From: Microbacterium sp. Leaf320
GTDB lineage: Bacteria > Actinomycetota > Actinomycetes > Actinomycetales > Microbacteriaceae
Reading direction: 5' to 3'
NCBI RefSeq assembly: GCF_001423485.1
Contig: NZ_LMOD01000002.1
Coordinates: 888,520 to 952,519 of the forward strand
DNA length: 64,000 nucleotides
Below the pieces are notes generated by a model. The model was not told where the DNA came from and did no database searches. It was given only the letters and a program-made list of their open reading frames with translations. The translations under genes were made by a program, and so were the position numbers. This document shows, piece by piece, positions 9,341-18,627 of the stretch; position 1 is the first letter of the stretch, and the number at the start of each line of letters is the position of its first letter.

Positions 9341-9540
9341 GGCATATCGATATATCCGCGGTTGTTCGCCACGGTGCATAAACGGCTGGCCGCGCAGGGA
9401 ATGGTTCGCTGTCAGCGAAGGTCCGCCCACAGGGGGATACGAATGTCCGCGGTTCGTGGCACTCTGTCATATGCGCGATCGTCGGCCCGCGTCCGCCCGT
9501 CGGGAGATCTGCCGCTTCATCCTTCCTAGAAAGTCCGCCT
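9341..9540. promoter_or_regulatory. Intergenic region upstream of the ABC exporter operon
   Basis: Two hundred bases without a gene. It contains a 10-bp perfect palindrome ATATCGATAT (9344-9353), noticeably AT-rich for this genome, and no convincing -35/-10 pair. The palindrome could be a repressor site for the exporter, but nothing confirms it. Confidence 0.3.
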
Positions 9541-11268
9541 GTGCTGGGAAAAATCCTCGTTCGATATCTGTCCCGCTATAAGTGGTTGCTCGTGGCCGTT
9601 CTGGTGTTCCAGTTCGCCAGCGCGATCGCGACTCTGTACCTTCCCCGTCTCAACGAAGACATCATCAACAAGGGTGTCGCTCAGTCCGACACCGACTACA
9701 TCTGGCGCACCGGCCTGTTCATGCTCGCCGTGTCGCTCGGCCAGATCATCGCCTCGGTCATCGCCACCTACTTCGCCGCCCGTGCGTCGATGGGAGCTGG
9801 CCGCGACATCCGCGCCGACGTCTTCGGCAAGGTGAGCGGTTTCTCCGAGCGCGAGGTCTCGCAGTTCGGGGCCGGTTCCCTCATCACCCGCAACACGAAC
9901 GACGTGCAGCAGGTGCAGATGCTCGCGATGATGGGCGCCACCATGCTCGTCACCGCGCCGCTCCTCGCGATCGGCGGCATCATCTTCGCCGTGCAGACGA
10001 ACATCGGTCTCAGCTGGCTGATCGCGGTCTCCGTGCCGCTGCTGCTGATCGTCGCCGGCCTCGTCGTGAGCCGCATGGTGCCGTTGTTCCGCAGCTACCA
10101 GGGCAAGCTCGACACCGTGAACCGCGTCATGCGCGAGCAGCTGACCGGCGTGCGGGTCGTCCGGGCATTCGTGCGCGAACGAATCGAAGAGGAGCGCTTC
10201 CGCGAGGCGAACACCGACATCATGGTCGTCGGGCGCAAGGTCGGCTCGCTGTTCGTGCTCCTGTTCCCTCTGTTCATGCTGATCCTCAACGTCACGGTCG
10301 TGGCGGTCGTCTGGTTCGGCGGCATCGAGGTCAACAGCGGCACCGTGCAGGTCGGCACGATCTTCGCCTTCATGCAGTACATCGGTCAGATCATGGGCGG
10401 CGTCATCATGGCGAGCTTCATGGCCATCATGATCCCGCGCGCCGCCGTCTCGGCAGAGCGCATCGGCGAGGTACTCGACACGAAGTCGAGCATGGAGCGC
10501 CCGACCGACGGCGTCACCGACTTCCCGGCTCCGGGTGCTGTCGCGTTCGACGACGTCGAGTTCACCTACCCCGGCGCGGATTCGCCCGTGCTCACGGGCA
10601 TCAGCTTCGCGGCTGAGCCCGGCGAGACGGTGGCGATCGTGGGATCGACGGGTGCGGGCAAGACCACGCTCGTCTCGCTGATCCCGCGACTCTTCGATGC
10701 CACGGGCGGAGCGGTGTTCGTCGGAGGGACCGACGTCCGCAAGGCTGACGTCGAGTCGCTGTGGGCGACCATCGGCCTGGTTCCGCAGCGCCCGTTCCTG
10801 TTCACGGGAACCGTCGCATCGAACCTGCGGTACGGCCGAGAAGATGCCACCGATGAAGAGCTGTGGCACGCGCTCGAGATCGCGCAGGGTCGCGACTTCG
10901 TCGAGGAGATGCCTGAGGGCCTCGAGTCCCGCATCACGCAGGGTGGCACGAACGTCTCGGGCGGGCAGCGTCAGCGTCTCGCGATCGCCAGGGCGATCGT
11001 TCGTCAACCGCAGATCCTCGTGTTCGACGACTCGTTCTCGGCGCTCGACCTCACCACCGACGCGCATCTGAGGCAGGCGCTGTGGCGCGAGCTGCCTCAC
11101 GTGACCAAGATCGTGGTCGCACAGCGCGTCTCGTCCATCACCGATGCGGATCGCATCGTCGTGCTCGAAGGGGGCACCATGGTCGGCGTGGGCACGCACG
11201 AGGAACTCCTCGAGACGAGCACGACCTATCGAGAGATCGTCGAGTCGCAGCTGGGGGTGGACGCATGA
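9541..11268 (+). CDS. ABC exporter half-transporter with degenerate ATP site
   Basis: A 575-residue half-transporter with an N-terminal six-helix exporter domain (about 1-310) and a C-terminal nucleotide-binding domain. Walker A is GSTGAGKTT (369-377) and the signature is SGGQ (473-476). The catalytic Glu after Walker B is replaced by Asp (VFDD, 494-497), and the H-loop His is Gln (VAQRVSS, near 528). These changes mark the non-hydrolysing partner of a heterodimeric exporter such as TM287/288. Its stop overlaps the ATG of the second subunit. GTG start; no strong ribosome site. Substrate unknown, with lipids or drugs typical for the family. Confidence 0.93.
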   Translation: MLGKILVRYLSRYKWLLVAVLVFQFASAIATLYLPRLNEDIINKGVAQSDTDYIWRTGLFMLAVSLGQIIASVIATYFAARASMGAGRDIRADVFGKVSGFSEREVSQFGAGSLITRNTNDVQQVQMLAMMGATMLVTAPLLAIGGIIFAVQTNIGLSWLIAVSVPLLLIVAGLVVSRMVPLFRSYQGKLDTVNRVMREQLTGVRVVRAFVRERIEEERFREANTDIMVVGRKVGSLFVLLFPLFMLILNVTVVAVVWFGGIEVNSGTVQVGTIFAFMQYIGQIMGGVIMASFMAIMIPRAAVSAERIGEVLDTKSSMERPTDGVTDFPAPGAVAFDDVEFTYPGADSPVLTGISFAAEPGETVAIVGSTGAGKTTLVSLIPRLFDATGGAVFVGGTDVRKADVESLWATIGLVPQRPFLFTGTVASNLRYGREDATDEELWHALEIAQGRDFVEEMPEGLESRITQGGTNVSGGQRQRLAIARAIVRQPQILVFDDSFSALDLTTDAHLRQALWRELPHVTKIVVAQRVSSITDADRIVVLEGGTMVGVGTHEELLETSTTYREIVESQLGVDA

Positions 11269-13523
11269 GCGAGCAGAACGAACCCCAGACGCGTCGAGGC
11301 CGCGCAGCCAAGGCGACGGCCGCCGAGGCCACGTCGACCACCGCGACGGCCGAGCCGGAACTGACGGACGAAGAGAAGTACGAGGCCGAGCTCGCCGAGA
11401 AGGCGCGCCAGAACGGCGGCGGCTGGGACAGCGTCGCACCGGGAAAGGCCGACAACTTCGGCAAGAGCTTCAGCCGGATGATCGGACTGCTGAAGCCCTC
11501 GGCCGTGTGGTTCATCCTGGTCTCCATCGCCGGCGCGGTCGGCGTCGTGCTCACCGTCGCCGCGCCGAAGGTGCTCGGCGAGGCCACCAACCTCATCTAC
11601 AAGGGCTTCATCTCGGTGCAGCTCGGTCAGGCGAACGGCGATTTCCCCGGCTTCCCGGCCGGAACGTCGCAGGACGATGTGGTCGCCACGCTCCGCCAGG
11701 GCGGACAGGACGACTTCGCGAACCAGGTCGCGGCACTCGGCAGCTTCCAGGTCGGTGACGGCGTCGACTTCGACGCGCTCCGGTGGGTGATCATCGCGGT
11801 CCTCGCGATCTACATCGTGGCCGCGTTCCTCAGCTGGATCCAGGGCTACGTCATCAACGTCATCATGGTGCGCACCATGTGGCGCCTGCGCGAGCAGGTC
11901 GAGGCGAAGATCAACCGTCTGCCGCTGTCGTACTTCGACAAGGTGCAGCGCGGCGACCTGATCTCGCGCGTCACCAACGACATCGACAACATCACCCAGA
12001 CCATGCAGCAGTCGCTGTCCGGTGCGATCACGGCCGTTCTCACGGTCGTGGGCGTGCTGGTGCTGATGTTCTCGATCTCGTGGCAGCTCGCTCTCGTCGC
12101 GCTCGTCGCCCTCCCGCTGATGGGGGTGATCTTCGGCGTCATCGGACCGAGGTCGCAGAAGGCCTTCGGCACGCAGTGGCGCAAGGTCGGTCGGCTGAAC
12201 GCTCGCGTCGAGGAGGCATTCTCGGGCCACGCGCTCGTGAAGGTCTTCGGGCGCGAGCAGGACGCCCTCGAGAAGTTCAAGGACGAGAACGAGGAGCTGT
12301 TCCAGGCGAGCTTCAAGGCGCAGTTCCTCTCGGGCATCATCATGCCCGCGATGACCTTCGTCGGCAGCCTCACCTACGTGGGCATCGCCGTGCTCGGTGG
12401 GCTCATGGTCGCGAACGGCCAGCTGCGCCTCGGTGACGTGCAGGCGTTCATCCAGTACTCGCAGCAGTTCACGCAGCCGCTGTCGGAGCTGGGCGGCATG
12501 GCCGCGGTCGTGCAGTCCGGAACCGCGTCGGCGGAGCGGGTGTTCGAGCTGCTGGACACCGAGGAGCAGGAGGCCGATGAGGCGGATGCTCCGCCTCTCG
12601 CCGATGGCCAGGGCGTCGTGGAGTTCGAGAACGTCGCGTTCTCCTACACGCCCGAGCGCCCTCTGATCACCGACCTCTCGTTCCACGTCGAGCCGGGCCA
12701 GACCGTCGCGATCGTCGGCCCCACCGGGGCAGGAAAGACGACGCTGGTCAACCTGATCATGCGTTTCTACGAGCTGAACGGCGGACGCATCCTGCTCGAC
12801 GGCCAGGACATCTCCGAGGTCACGCGCGACCAGCTGCGTTCGCGCACAGGCATGGTGCTGCAGGATCCGTGGCTGTTCGCCGGAAGCATCCGCGAGAACA
12901 TCCGGTACGGCCGCTCGACCGCGACCGACGACGAGGTTCTCGAAGCTGCGAAGGCGACGTACGTCGACCGCTTCGTGCACGCCCTTCCCGAGGGGTACGA
13001 CACGGTGCTCGACGAGGACGCGTCGAACGTCTCGGCGGGTGAGCGTCAGCTGATCACCATCGCGCGGGCGTTCGTCGCCCAGCCGTCGATCCTCATCCTC
13101 GACGAGGCCACATCGGCGGTCGACACACGCACCGAGCTGCTGCTGCAGCACGCGATGGCGGCTCTGCGACAGGGACGCACGTCGTTCGTGATCGCCCACC
13201 GCCTGTCGACGATCCGCGACGCCGACCTCATCCTCGTGATGGAGCACGGCGACATCGTCGAGAAGGGCACGCACGACGAGCTGATCGCCGCGCAGGGCGC
13301 CTACTGGCGTCTGTACCAGTCGCAGTTCGAACAGGCGGCGACCGACATCGACGCCGAGGATGCACTCACGGGTACGACTCCGGTCGTCGTGAGCGGCGAC
13401 GCCGAAGAAGAAGCCGCGGCCGCGCAGGTCGGTGCGTCGGTCGGGGCTCAGACGCCTGCGGCCGAGACCGCTGCAGCCCAGGCGATCGTCGAGCGGCCGG
13501 ACTCCGGTGGTCAGAACGGCTGA
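11265..13523 (+). CDS. ABC exporter half-transporter, catalytic partner
   Basis: A 752-residue half-transporter coupled to the preceding gene by an ATGA overlap. A charged Ala/Glu-rich N-terminal tail of about 60 residues precedes the membrane domain. Between the first two helices is an extended, probably extracellular insertion. The nucleotide-binding domain has Walker A GPTGAGKTT, a canonical Walker B LILDEATS and H-loop AHRLST, but its signature reads NVSAGER instead of SGGQ. That degenerate signature would face the degenerate Walker site of the partner, leaving one active ATP site. About 70 low-complexity residues end the protein. Confidence 0.93.
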   Translation: MSEQNEPQTRRGRAAKATAAEATSTTATAEPELTDEEKYEAELAEKARQNGGGWDSVAPGKADNFGKSFSRMIGLLKPSAVWFILVSIAGAVGVVLTVAAPKVLGEATNLIYKGFISVQLGQANGDFPGFPAGTSQDDVVATLRQGGQDDFANQVAALGSFQVGDGVDFDALRWVIIAVLAIYIVAAFLSWIQGYVINVIMVRTMWRLREQVEAKINRLPLSYFDKVQRGDLISRVTNDIDNITQTMQQSLSGAITAVLTVVGVLVLMFSISWQLALVALVALPLMGVIFGVIGPRSQKAFGTQWRKVGRLNARVEEAFSGHALVKVFGREQDALEKFKDENEELFQASFKAQFLSGIIMPAMTFVGSLTYVGIAVLGGLMVANGQLRLGDVQAFIQYSQQFTQPLSELGGMAAVVQSGTASAERVFELLDTEEQEADEADAPPLADGQGVVEFENVAFSYTPERPLITDLSFHVEPGQTVAIVGPTGAGKTTLVNLIMRFYELNGGRILLDGQDISEVTRDQLRSRTGMVLQDPWLFAGSIRENIRYGRSTATDDEVLEAAKATYVDRFVHALPEGYDTVLDEDASNVSAGERQLITIARAFVAQPSILILDEATSAVDTRTELLLQHAMAALRQGRTSFVIAHRLSTIRDADLILVMEHGDIVEKGTHDELIAAQGAYWRLYQSQFEQAATDIDAEDALTGTTPVVVSGDAEEEAAAAQVGASVGAQTPAAETAAAQAIVERPDSGGQNG

Positions 13524-13544
13524 CGCGAACGCAGCGTGAACCGA

Positions 13545-13582
13545 CAGACGCCCCGCCCCGTTGATTCGGGGCGGGGCGTCTG
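13545..13582 (+). terminator. Strong GC-rich terminator hairpin after the exporter operon
   Basis: A perfect 16-bp stem (13545-13560 with 13567-13582) around a six-base loop, 21 bases past the stop. It could also act on the convergent carboxypeptidase message. Confidence 0.85.
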
Positions 13583-13642
13583 CGTACGGTGTGCGGGCGT
13601 ACGGGCGAGCGGGCGTGCGGGAGTCTGCGTGCGGTGTGCGGG
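13578..13642 (+). repeat. Pair of near-identical 20-bp direct repeats
   Basis: The 20-mers at 13578-13597 and 13623-13642 differ at one base, with related GTGCGGG/GTACGGG units between. The first overlaps the terminator stem. No function is visible. Confidence 0.5.
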
Positions 13643-13693
13643 GAGTAACGGTGGATGCCGAGAGCCACGGGCTTCCGGGTGCCCGCGCCGGCC

Positions 13694-15277
13694 TCAGCGC
13701 TGCGCTTCGGTCAGTCCGAACAGTTCGAGCGGATGGGTCAGCCGCCACCACGGGCTCGGTGCGTCCACGTCGTCTGCGAGCGATACCGACGTCGTCACGG
13801 TGTTCAGCGGTCCGACGCTCGTGATCGTGCCGATCTCATCGCCGTCCTCGCGGTTGTCCCCGAGGCTGAAGGTCGATGTCGCCTGCGCGGTCGCCCCGTT
13901 CCACATCACGAGGTCGGCGTCGGCATCAGCGACGACATCTGTGGTCGTTCCCCACAGAGTCGTGACGGTACCGACCACAGTGCCCTTCGCGACAGCCGGT
14001 GCCTGCGCCTGCAGCGCGGTCTCGACCTGCGAGAACAGCGATCGGGTCTGAGCCAGCCGCTGTTCGTCGTCGGCCTGCCCGAGCACAGCGGCGTAGAGGT
14101 GCACCGTGATGTCGCCGACGGTGATGTCCTTCGCGGTCAGCAGGTTCCAGCTGTCGCCGAGTGTGCCCGTCTTCACGCCGACGACTCCTGCATCCACCAG
14201 CATCCCGTTGGTGTTCGTGACCGTTCCCGCGCCGGGGAGATCGACCGAGGGAGTGCCCACGATGCCGGCGAACACCGGATTCTGCATCGCCATCTCGGCG
14301 AGCGCGATGAGCGACTCGGGCGTGGCCGTGTTGCGGGCGTCGAAGCCCGACGGCGTCGCGATCGTGATGCCGTCGAGCCCGCGGTCGCGCAGCCAGACGG
14401 TGGCGGCGGAGGAGAACGCCGACTCCGACCCCCAGATCTCCCTGGCGAGGCGGTCGATGTAGTTGTTCGCGGAACCCAGCAGGGTTCCCTGAAGCAGCTG
14501 CAGTTCGGTGAGCGTGCCGCCGACGGGTACGTCGAGCGCCGACTGGTCCGATCGCCGGTAGTCCCAGTACGCGAGGTTGTCGGCGCGGGTGAAGGAGAAC
14601 TCCGGGCCCTGCTCGCCCACGGCGAGCGGCATCCGTTCGAGCACCATCAGGCTCGAGACGACCTTCGTGACGCTCGCGATCGCTGCGGCGTCGAGAGATG
14701 AGGAGGTGGTGGAGAGCCCGCCGACGCCGACAGCGCCGCTTCCCTGAGTGGGCCACGAGATCGCTGCCGCGTCCGCGGCGGCAGGTGTGATCTCGACCGC
14801 CTGCACGGTCGGCGCCACCTCGTGCAGAGGCCAGAGCATGGTCGTCCCCGCATACGAGGCGACCAGTCCGACGAGAACGCCCAGCGGCACCAGAACTCCC
14901 GGCCGCGCGATCGCCGGTCGCAGCCGAGCGTCCTTGAGCAGCGCGGTTCCCGATGCGGTGCCCGCGCTCTCGTCCAGCGAGCCGCCGGTCGTCTCCTCGG
15001 CGACCCTGACCGGGTCGACCCAGGTCAGCGGTGTGCCTCCGCTCGCAGCTCCCGCCCACTGCACCTCGGGCTCGTCGTCGAACACGGCTAGCGCGTCGCC
15101 CTCGACGGGTGCCGCGGGTGTGGCGTCCGGCGCGCCGCTTCCCACCGGGTCGTCCACGGGCGCATCGACCCCGGCCGTATCGACCGCGGTCGCGTCGCCT
15201 GTGGGCGCGTCCACCCCGGGCGCGTCGCCTGTGGGCGCGTCGGAGGCGGTGGCCTCGGCGGATTCAGGAGCGGTCAC
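13694..15277 (-). CDS. D-alanyl-D-alanine carboxypeptidase, S11 family, with acidic cytoplasmic tail
   Basis: A penicillin-binding enzyme that trims the stem peptide of peptidoglycan outside the membrane. The three active-site motifs are present: SVTK (202-205), SAN (269-271) and KTG (369-371). A single hydrophobic helix (about 127-149) anchors it. The preceding 120 residues are unusual: Asp/Ala/Pro/Thr-rich with repeats of the DAPTGDAPGVDAP kind, predicted cytoplasmic. The GTG at 15277 is preceded by TACCGT exactly six bases away, implying a leaderless message. The AGGAGGTGA that overlaps this start would have zero spacing if read as a ribosome site. Confidence 0.88.
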   Translation of the reverse strand: MTAPESAEATASDAPTGDAPGVDAPTGDATAVDTAGVDAPVDDPVGSGAPDATPAAPVEGDALAVFDDEPEVQWAGAASGGTPLTWVDPVRVAEETTGGSLDESAGTASGTALLKDARLRPAIARPGVLVPLGVLVGLVASYAGTTMLWPLHEVAPTVQAVEITPAAADAAAISWPTQGSGAVGVGGLSTTSSSLDAAAIASVTKVVSSLMVLERMPLAVGEQGPEFSFTRADNLAYWDYRRSDQSALDVPVGGTLTELQLLQGTLLGSANNYIDRLAREIWGSESAFSSAATVWLRDRGLDGITIATPSGFDARNTATPESLIALAEMAMQNPVFAGIVGTPSVDLPGAGTVTNTNGMLVDAGVVGVKTGTLGDSWNLLTAKDITVGDITVHLYAAVLGQADDEQRLAQTRSLFSQVETALQAQAPAVAKGTVVGTVTTLWGTTTDVVADADADLVMWNGATAQATSTFSLGDNREDGDEIGTITSVGPLNTVTTSVSLADDVDAPSPWWRLTHPLELFGLTEAQR

Positions 15278-15283
15278 CTCCTC

Positions 15284-15289
15284 ACGGTA
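15284..15289 (-). promoter_or_regulatory. Leaderless -10 box of the carboxypeptidase gene
   Basis: Minus-strand TACCGT six bases before the GTG start. The divergent region 15290-15364 must also hold the promoter of the thiamine transporter operon, which I could not pinpoint. Confidence 0.5.
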
Positions 15290-15364
15290 CCGAACTCGCA
15301 CGCAGATCCGCGGCGCTGCAACAGGAGCAGACGCGAGTGTCGGCACTGGGTAAGATCGTGAGAA

Positions 15365-15457
<93 letters not shown>

Positions 15458-15462
15458 CACTG

Positions 15463-16122
15463 ATGAGCACATCCACGTCCGGATCCAGCACGGAATCGGC
15501 ATCTGCCACCGCATCCCCCTCGAAGGGCCTCGGTCGCCCGGAGCTGTGGCGCTGGAGGGTCGTCGACATCGTCGTGGCCAGCGTCATCGCCGTCGCGTGC
15601 GCCCTGGTCTTCCTGCTCTGGAACGTCGGGTACGAGGTGCCGAGCAACATCCTCACCCCGCTGCTTCCCGGCGTGCAGGGTCTGCTCGCGGGTCCATGGC
15701 TGATCGCTGGAGTGCTCGGCGGTCTCATCATCCGCAAGCCCGGCGCCGCGCTCTACACCGAGCTGGTCGCCGCCATCATCTCGGCGCTCGTCGGCAACGC
15801 ATGGGGGCCGCTCACGATCGTCTCGGGCCTCGTGCAGGGCCTCGGTGCCGAGCTGATCTTCCTCGTCTTCCTCTACGGCGTCTGGCGCCTTCCCGTCGTC
15901 ATGCTCGCGGGAGCGGGCGCAGGACTCGCGTGCGGCATCAACGACCGCATCCTCTGGTACGCCGGGGCTGACACGCTGTTCACCACGGTCTACATCGTCT
16001 CGACGACCATCTCGGGTGCGATCATCGCGGGGCTCGGTGCCTGGCTGATCGCCCGAGGACTCGCGGCGACCGGCGCTCTCGGTCGGTTCGCTGCCGGCCG
16101 CGAGGTCACCGCACGGGTGTGA
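15463..16122 (+). CDS. ykoE: ECF transporter S component YkoE (thiamine or HMP uptake)
   Basis: A 219-residue membrane protein with about five hydrophobic helices after a short Ser/Thr-rich start. It is the substrate-binding component of an energy-coupling-factor transporter for thiamine or its hydroxymethylpyrimidine precursor. The assignment comes from the TPP riboswitch directly upstream and from the linked double ATPase and T component, the known ykoE-ykoD-ykoC order. Which of the two substrates it prefers cannot be read here. The stop overlaps the ykoD GTG by four bases. Confidence 0.9.
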   Translation: MSTSTSGSSTESASATASPSKGLGRPELWRWRVVDIVVASVIAVACALVFLLWNVGYEVPSNILTPLLPGVQGLLAGPWLIAGVLGGLIIRKPGAALYTELVAAIISALVGNAWGPLTIVSGLVQGLGAELIFLVFLYGVWRLPVVMLAGAGAGLACGINDRILWYAGADTLFTTVYIVSTTISGAIIAGLGAWLIARGLAATGALGRFAAGREVTARV

Positions 16123-17579
16123 CCTCGCCCACGACACCCGCCACCCTCGAAGCCCGCGGCTGGGGGTGGCGGTACGCGACGCGGCTGCGGTGGGCGGTGC
16201 GTGACGTCGACCTGCGCATCGAGCCGGGGGAGCGGGTGCTGCTGCTCGGCGCCTCTGGTTCGGGCAAGTCGACCCTGCTGCAGGGCTTCGGCGGTGTGCT
16301 CGGCGGGGCCGATGAGGGCGAGACGCAGGGTGCGCTGCTCGTCGACGGGCAGAAGCCGACCGACGCGCGCGGACGCGTCGGCATGGTCCTTCAGGACCCC
16401 GACACCCAGACGATCCTCGCCAGGGTAGGCGACGACGTCGCGTTCGGATGCGAGAACCTCGGCGTCCCTCGTGGTGAGATCTGGCAGCGCGTGCGCTCGG
16501 CGCTGGATGCCGTCGATCTCGACGTCGCTCTGGACCGGTCGACAGCGGCCCTCTCGGGCGGACAGAAGCAGCGCCTCGCCCTGGCCGGAGTGCTCGCGAT
16601 GCGCCCCGGCGCGATCCTGCTCGACGAGCCGACAGCCAACCTCGACCCGCAGGGCGTGCAGGATGTGCGGGATGCTGTGGCCGCAGCCCTCGACGTCAGC
16701 GGCGCGACCCTGGTCGTGATCGAGCACCGCATCGACGTCTGGCTGCCGCTGGTCACCCGCGTCATCGTGCTCGGCGCCGCCCCCGAGGGGACGGTCGTCC
16801 TCGCCGACGGCAGCCCCGACGAGGTGCTCGGCGCACGGGGCGCGGAGCTCGCGGCATCCGGCGTGTGGGTTCCGGGGCATCCCCCCGCCACGCCGCCGCC
16901 GCCGTCTCAGCGGCCGGGGGAGACCCTGCTCGAGGCGCGAGGACTCTCGGTCTCCCGACGACGCGGACTGGCGGTGGCCGGCCCCTTCGACATCGAGGTG
17001 CACGCCGGCGAGGCACTGGGCGTGACGGGCGCGAACGGCGCCGGCAAGTCGACTCTCGGGCTCACGCTGGCGGGGCTCATCCCCGCCGAGAGCGGCGTGG
17101 TCTCGGCGCTCCCCGCCCTCGCCGCGGGGGAGAAGAGCGATCCCTTCCGCTGGTCGTCACGCGCGCTGCTCACCCGCATCGCGACGGTGATGCAGACGCC
17201 CGAGCACCAGCTGCTCGCGAAGACGGTTCGGGACGAGCTGTCGGTCGGCCCGCGAGCCCTGAAGCTCCCGGAGGCCGAGATCGCCGTGCGGGTCGACGAC
17301 CTGCTCGAGAGGCTTCGGCTCACGTCGCTCGCCGGCGCGAATCCCTACACGCTGTCGGGCGGCGAGAAGAGACGGCTCACCGTCGCGGCCGCCCTCGCCA
17401 CGCGCCCCCGGATGCTGGTACTCGACGAGCCCACGTTCGGACAGGATGCGACCACCTGGGCCGAGCTCGTCGGCCTGATCGCCCGGCTCCGGGACGAGGG
17501 CACGGCCATCGTCGCGATCAGTCACGACGAGGCCGTGCTGGACGCCCTCCACGCCCGCCGCATCGAGGTCGGCCGATGA
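16119..17579 (+). CDS. ykoD: ECF transporter double ATPase YkoD
   Basis: A 486-residue protein with two fused ABC ATPase domains. The first has Walker A GASGSGKST, signature LSGGQKQR and Walker B ILLDEPTANLD. The second has GANGAGKST, LSGGEKRR and LVLDEPTFGQD. Both look competent. It powers the YkoE/YkoC thiamine-precursor importer. The GTG start overlaps the ykoE stop and the TGA overlaps the ykoC ATG, so the three subunits are translationally coupled downstream of one riboswitch. Confidence 0.93.
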   Translation: MTSPTTPATLEARGWGWRYATRLRWAVRDVDLRIEPGERVLLLGASGSGKSTLLQGFGGVLGGADEGETQGALLVDGQKPTDARGRVGMVLQDPDTQTILARVGDDVAFGCENLGVPRGEIWQRVRSALDAVDLDVALDRSTAALSGGQKQRLALAGVLAMRPGAILLDEPTANLDPQGVQDVRDAVAAALDVSGATLVVIEHRIDVWLPLVTRVIVLGAAPEGTVVLADGSPDEVLGARGAELAASGVWVPGHPPATPPPPSQRPGETLLEARGLSVSRRRGLAVAGPFDIEVHAGEALGVTGANGAGKSTLGLTLAGLIPAESGVVSALPALAAGEKSDPFRWSSRALLTRIATVMQTPEHQLLAKTVRDELSVGPRALKLPEAEIAVRVDDLLERLRLTSLAGANPYTLSGGEKRRLTVAAALATRPRMLVLDEPTFGQDATTWAELVGLIARLRDEGTAIVAISHDEAVLDALHARRIEVGR

Positions 17580-18373
17580 TCGATCCGCTCACCGCCCGCA
17601 TCGAACGACCGGGACCGATCGCCCCGCGCTCGGCCCTGGCCAAGCTCGCCGCGGCTCTGCTCATCGCGCTGCCGCTCGTGCTGACGATCGACGTCGTGTC
17701 GGCATCCGTCGCGCTGCTGCTCGAGATCCCGCTCCTGCTGCTCGCAGGCCTGCGCGCGAAGGAGTTCTGGATCCGCACAGCGGTGCTGTGGATCGCCGCC
17801 CCGCTCGGTGCCGTCACGATCGCCCTGTACGGCGCGACCAGCGGCACGATCCACTTCGAATGGCTGGTCATGCGCATCAGCGACGGATCGCTGGCGCTCG
17901 CCGCGGCGACCGCAGTGCGCGTGCTCGCGATCGGTCTGCCCGCGGTGGTGCTGTTCATCACGGTGGATCCCACCGACCTCGCCGACGGTCTCGCCCAGCG
18001 GGTCAGGCTTCCGGCTCGGTTCGTCGTCGGGGCGCTCGCCGGCATGCGGATGCTGGGCCTGCTCGTCGAGGACTGGCGAGCGCTGGCCCTCGCCCGGAGG
18101 GCCCGCGGCGTCGCCGACGAGGGGCGCGTGCGCCGCGCATTCGGCATGGCGTTCGCGCTGTTCGTGCTCGCGATCCGTCGCGGGTCGTCGTTGGCCACAG
18201 CGATGGAGGCGCGCGGGTTCGGCGGAAGCGGACCGAGGTCGTGGGCCAGGGAATCGGTGTGGGATCGACGCGACACGCTCCTCGTGGTGGCCGCCGCGGT
18301 GATCCCGATCGTCGCGATCACCGTGGCCGTGCTGACGGGTGCGTGGAACTTCATCCTCGGCCCGACGGCCTGA
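17576..18373 (+). CDS. ykoC: ECF transporter transmembrane T component YkoC
   Basis: A 265-residue membrane protein of the CbiQ/EcfT type. Hydrophobic helices flank the coupling region, where the typical motif appears as LARRARGV, with a second related motif AMEARGFGG near residue 210. It links the YkoD ATPases to the YkoE S component. The ATG overlaps the ykoD stop. It is the last gene of the TPP-controlled operon; the next gene downstream has its own riboswitch. Confidence 0.92.
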   Translation: MIDPLTARIERPGPIAPRSALAKLAAALLIALPLVLTIDVVSASVALLLEIPLLLLAGLRAKEFWIRTAVLWIAAPLGAVTIALYGATSGTIHFEWLVMRISDGSLALAAATAVRVLAIGLPAVVLFITVDPTDLADGLAQRVRLPARFVVGALAGMRMLGLLVEDWRALALARRARGVADEGRVRRAFGMAFALFVLAIRRGSSLATAMEARGFGGSGPRSWARESVWDRRDTLLVVAAAVIPIVAITVAVLTGAWNFILGPTA

Positions 18374-18490
18374 TTCTCCATGGCGTGAGACGGGGCGCTC
18401 GGCGCTGCCTGAGACGGGGTGCTCGACCCTGCCAGCGCATACTCAGCTTCCTCATAGCTGGAATGCCGATGTATTCGCTAGCATCGAGTG

Positions 18491-18590
18491 AACCCAAGGG
18501 GAGTACTCCACCACGGGCGGCTCGTCATTACGGATGTCCCTGCATCCCGGGTCCCCGGTCCTCGTTCTCGAGGATGGAGAAGACCTTGGC
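18491..18590 (+). promoter_or_regulatory. yybP-ykoY (manganese) riboswitch upstream of terC
   Basis: The motifs AAGGGGAGTAC (18496-18506) and GAAGACCTTGG (18579-18589), with GTCATTACGG between them, match the yybP-ykoY class. The closing P1 helix pairs CCAAGG (18494-18499) with CCTTGG (18584-18589). The class senses Mn2+ and commonly precedes terC-type genes, as it does here. The region 18374-18490 before it presumably carries the promoter. Confidence 0.88.
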
Positions 18591-18627
18591 GTCGACATCG
18601 TCACGCCTACGTCTTCTGGAGACCCCC

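Noticed and set aside
9344..9353. ATATCGATAT as a firm operator for the ABC exporter
   Set aside because: Only one copy, no adjacent regulator gene and no repeat elsewhere in the window; kept only as a comment.
9526..11439. A 637-codon open frame antisense to the first ABC exporter gene
   Set aside because: High GC content leaves long stop-free antisense frames. Its translation is His/Arg/Asp-rich and low in complexity, while the plus strand carries a clear transporter.
11226..13751. An 841-codon open frame antisense to the second ABC exporter gene
   Set aside because: Same artefact; no domain is recognisable and it runs through a strong terminator hairpin.
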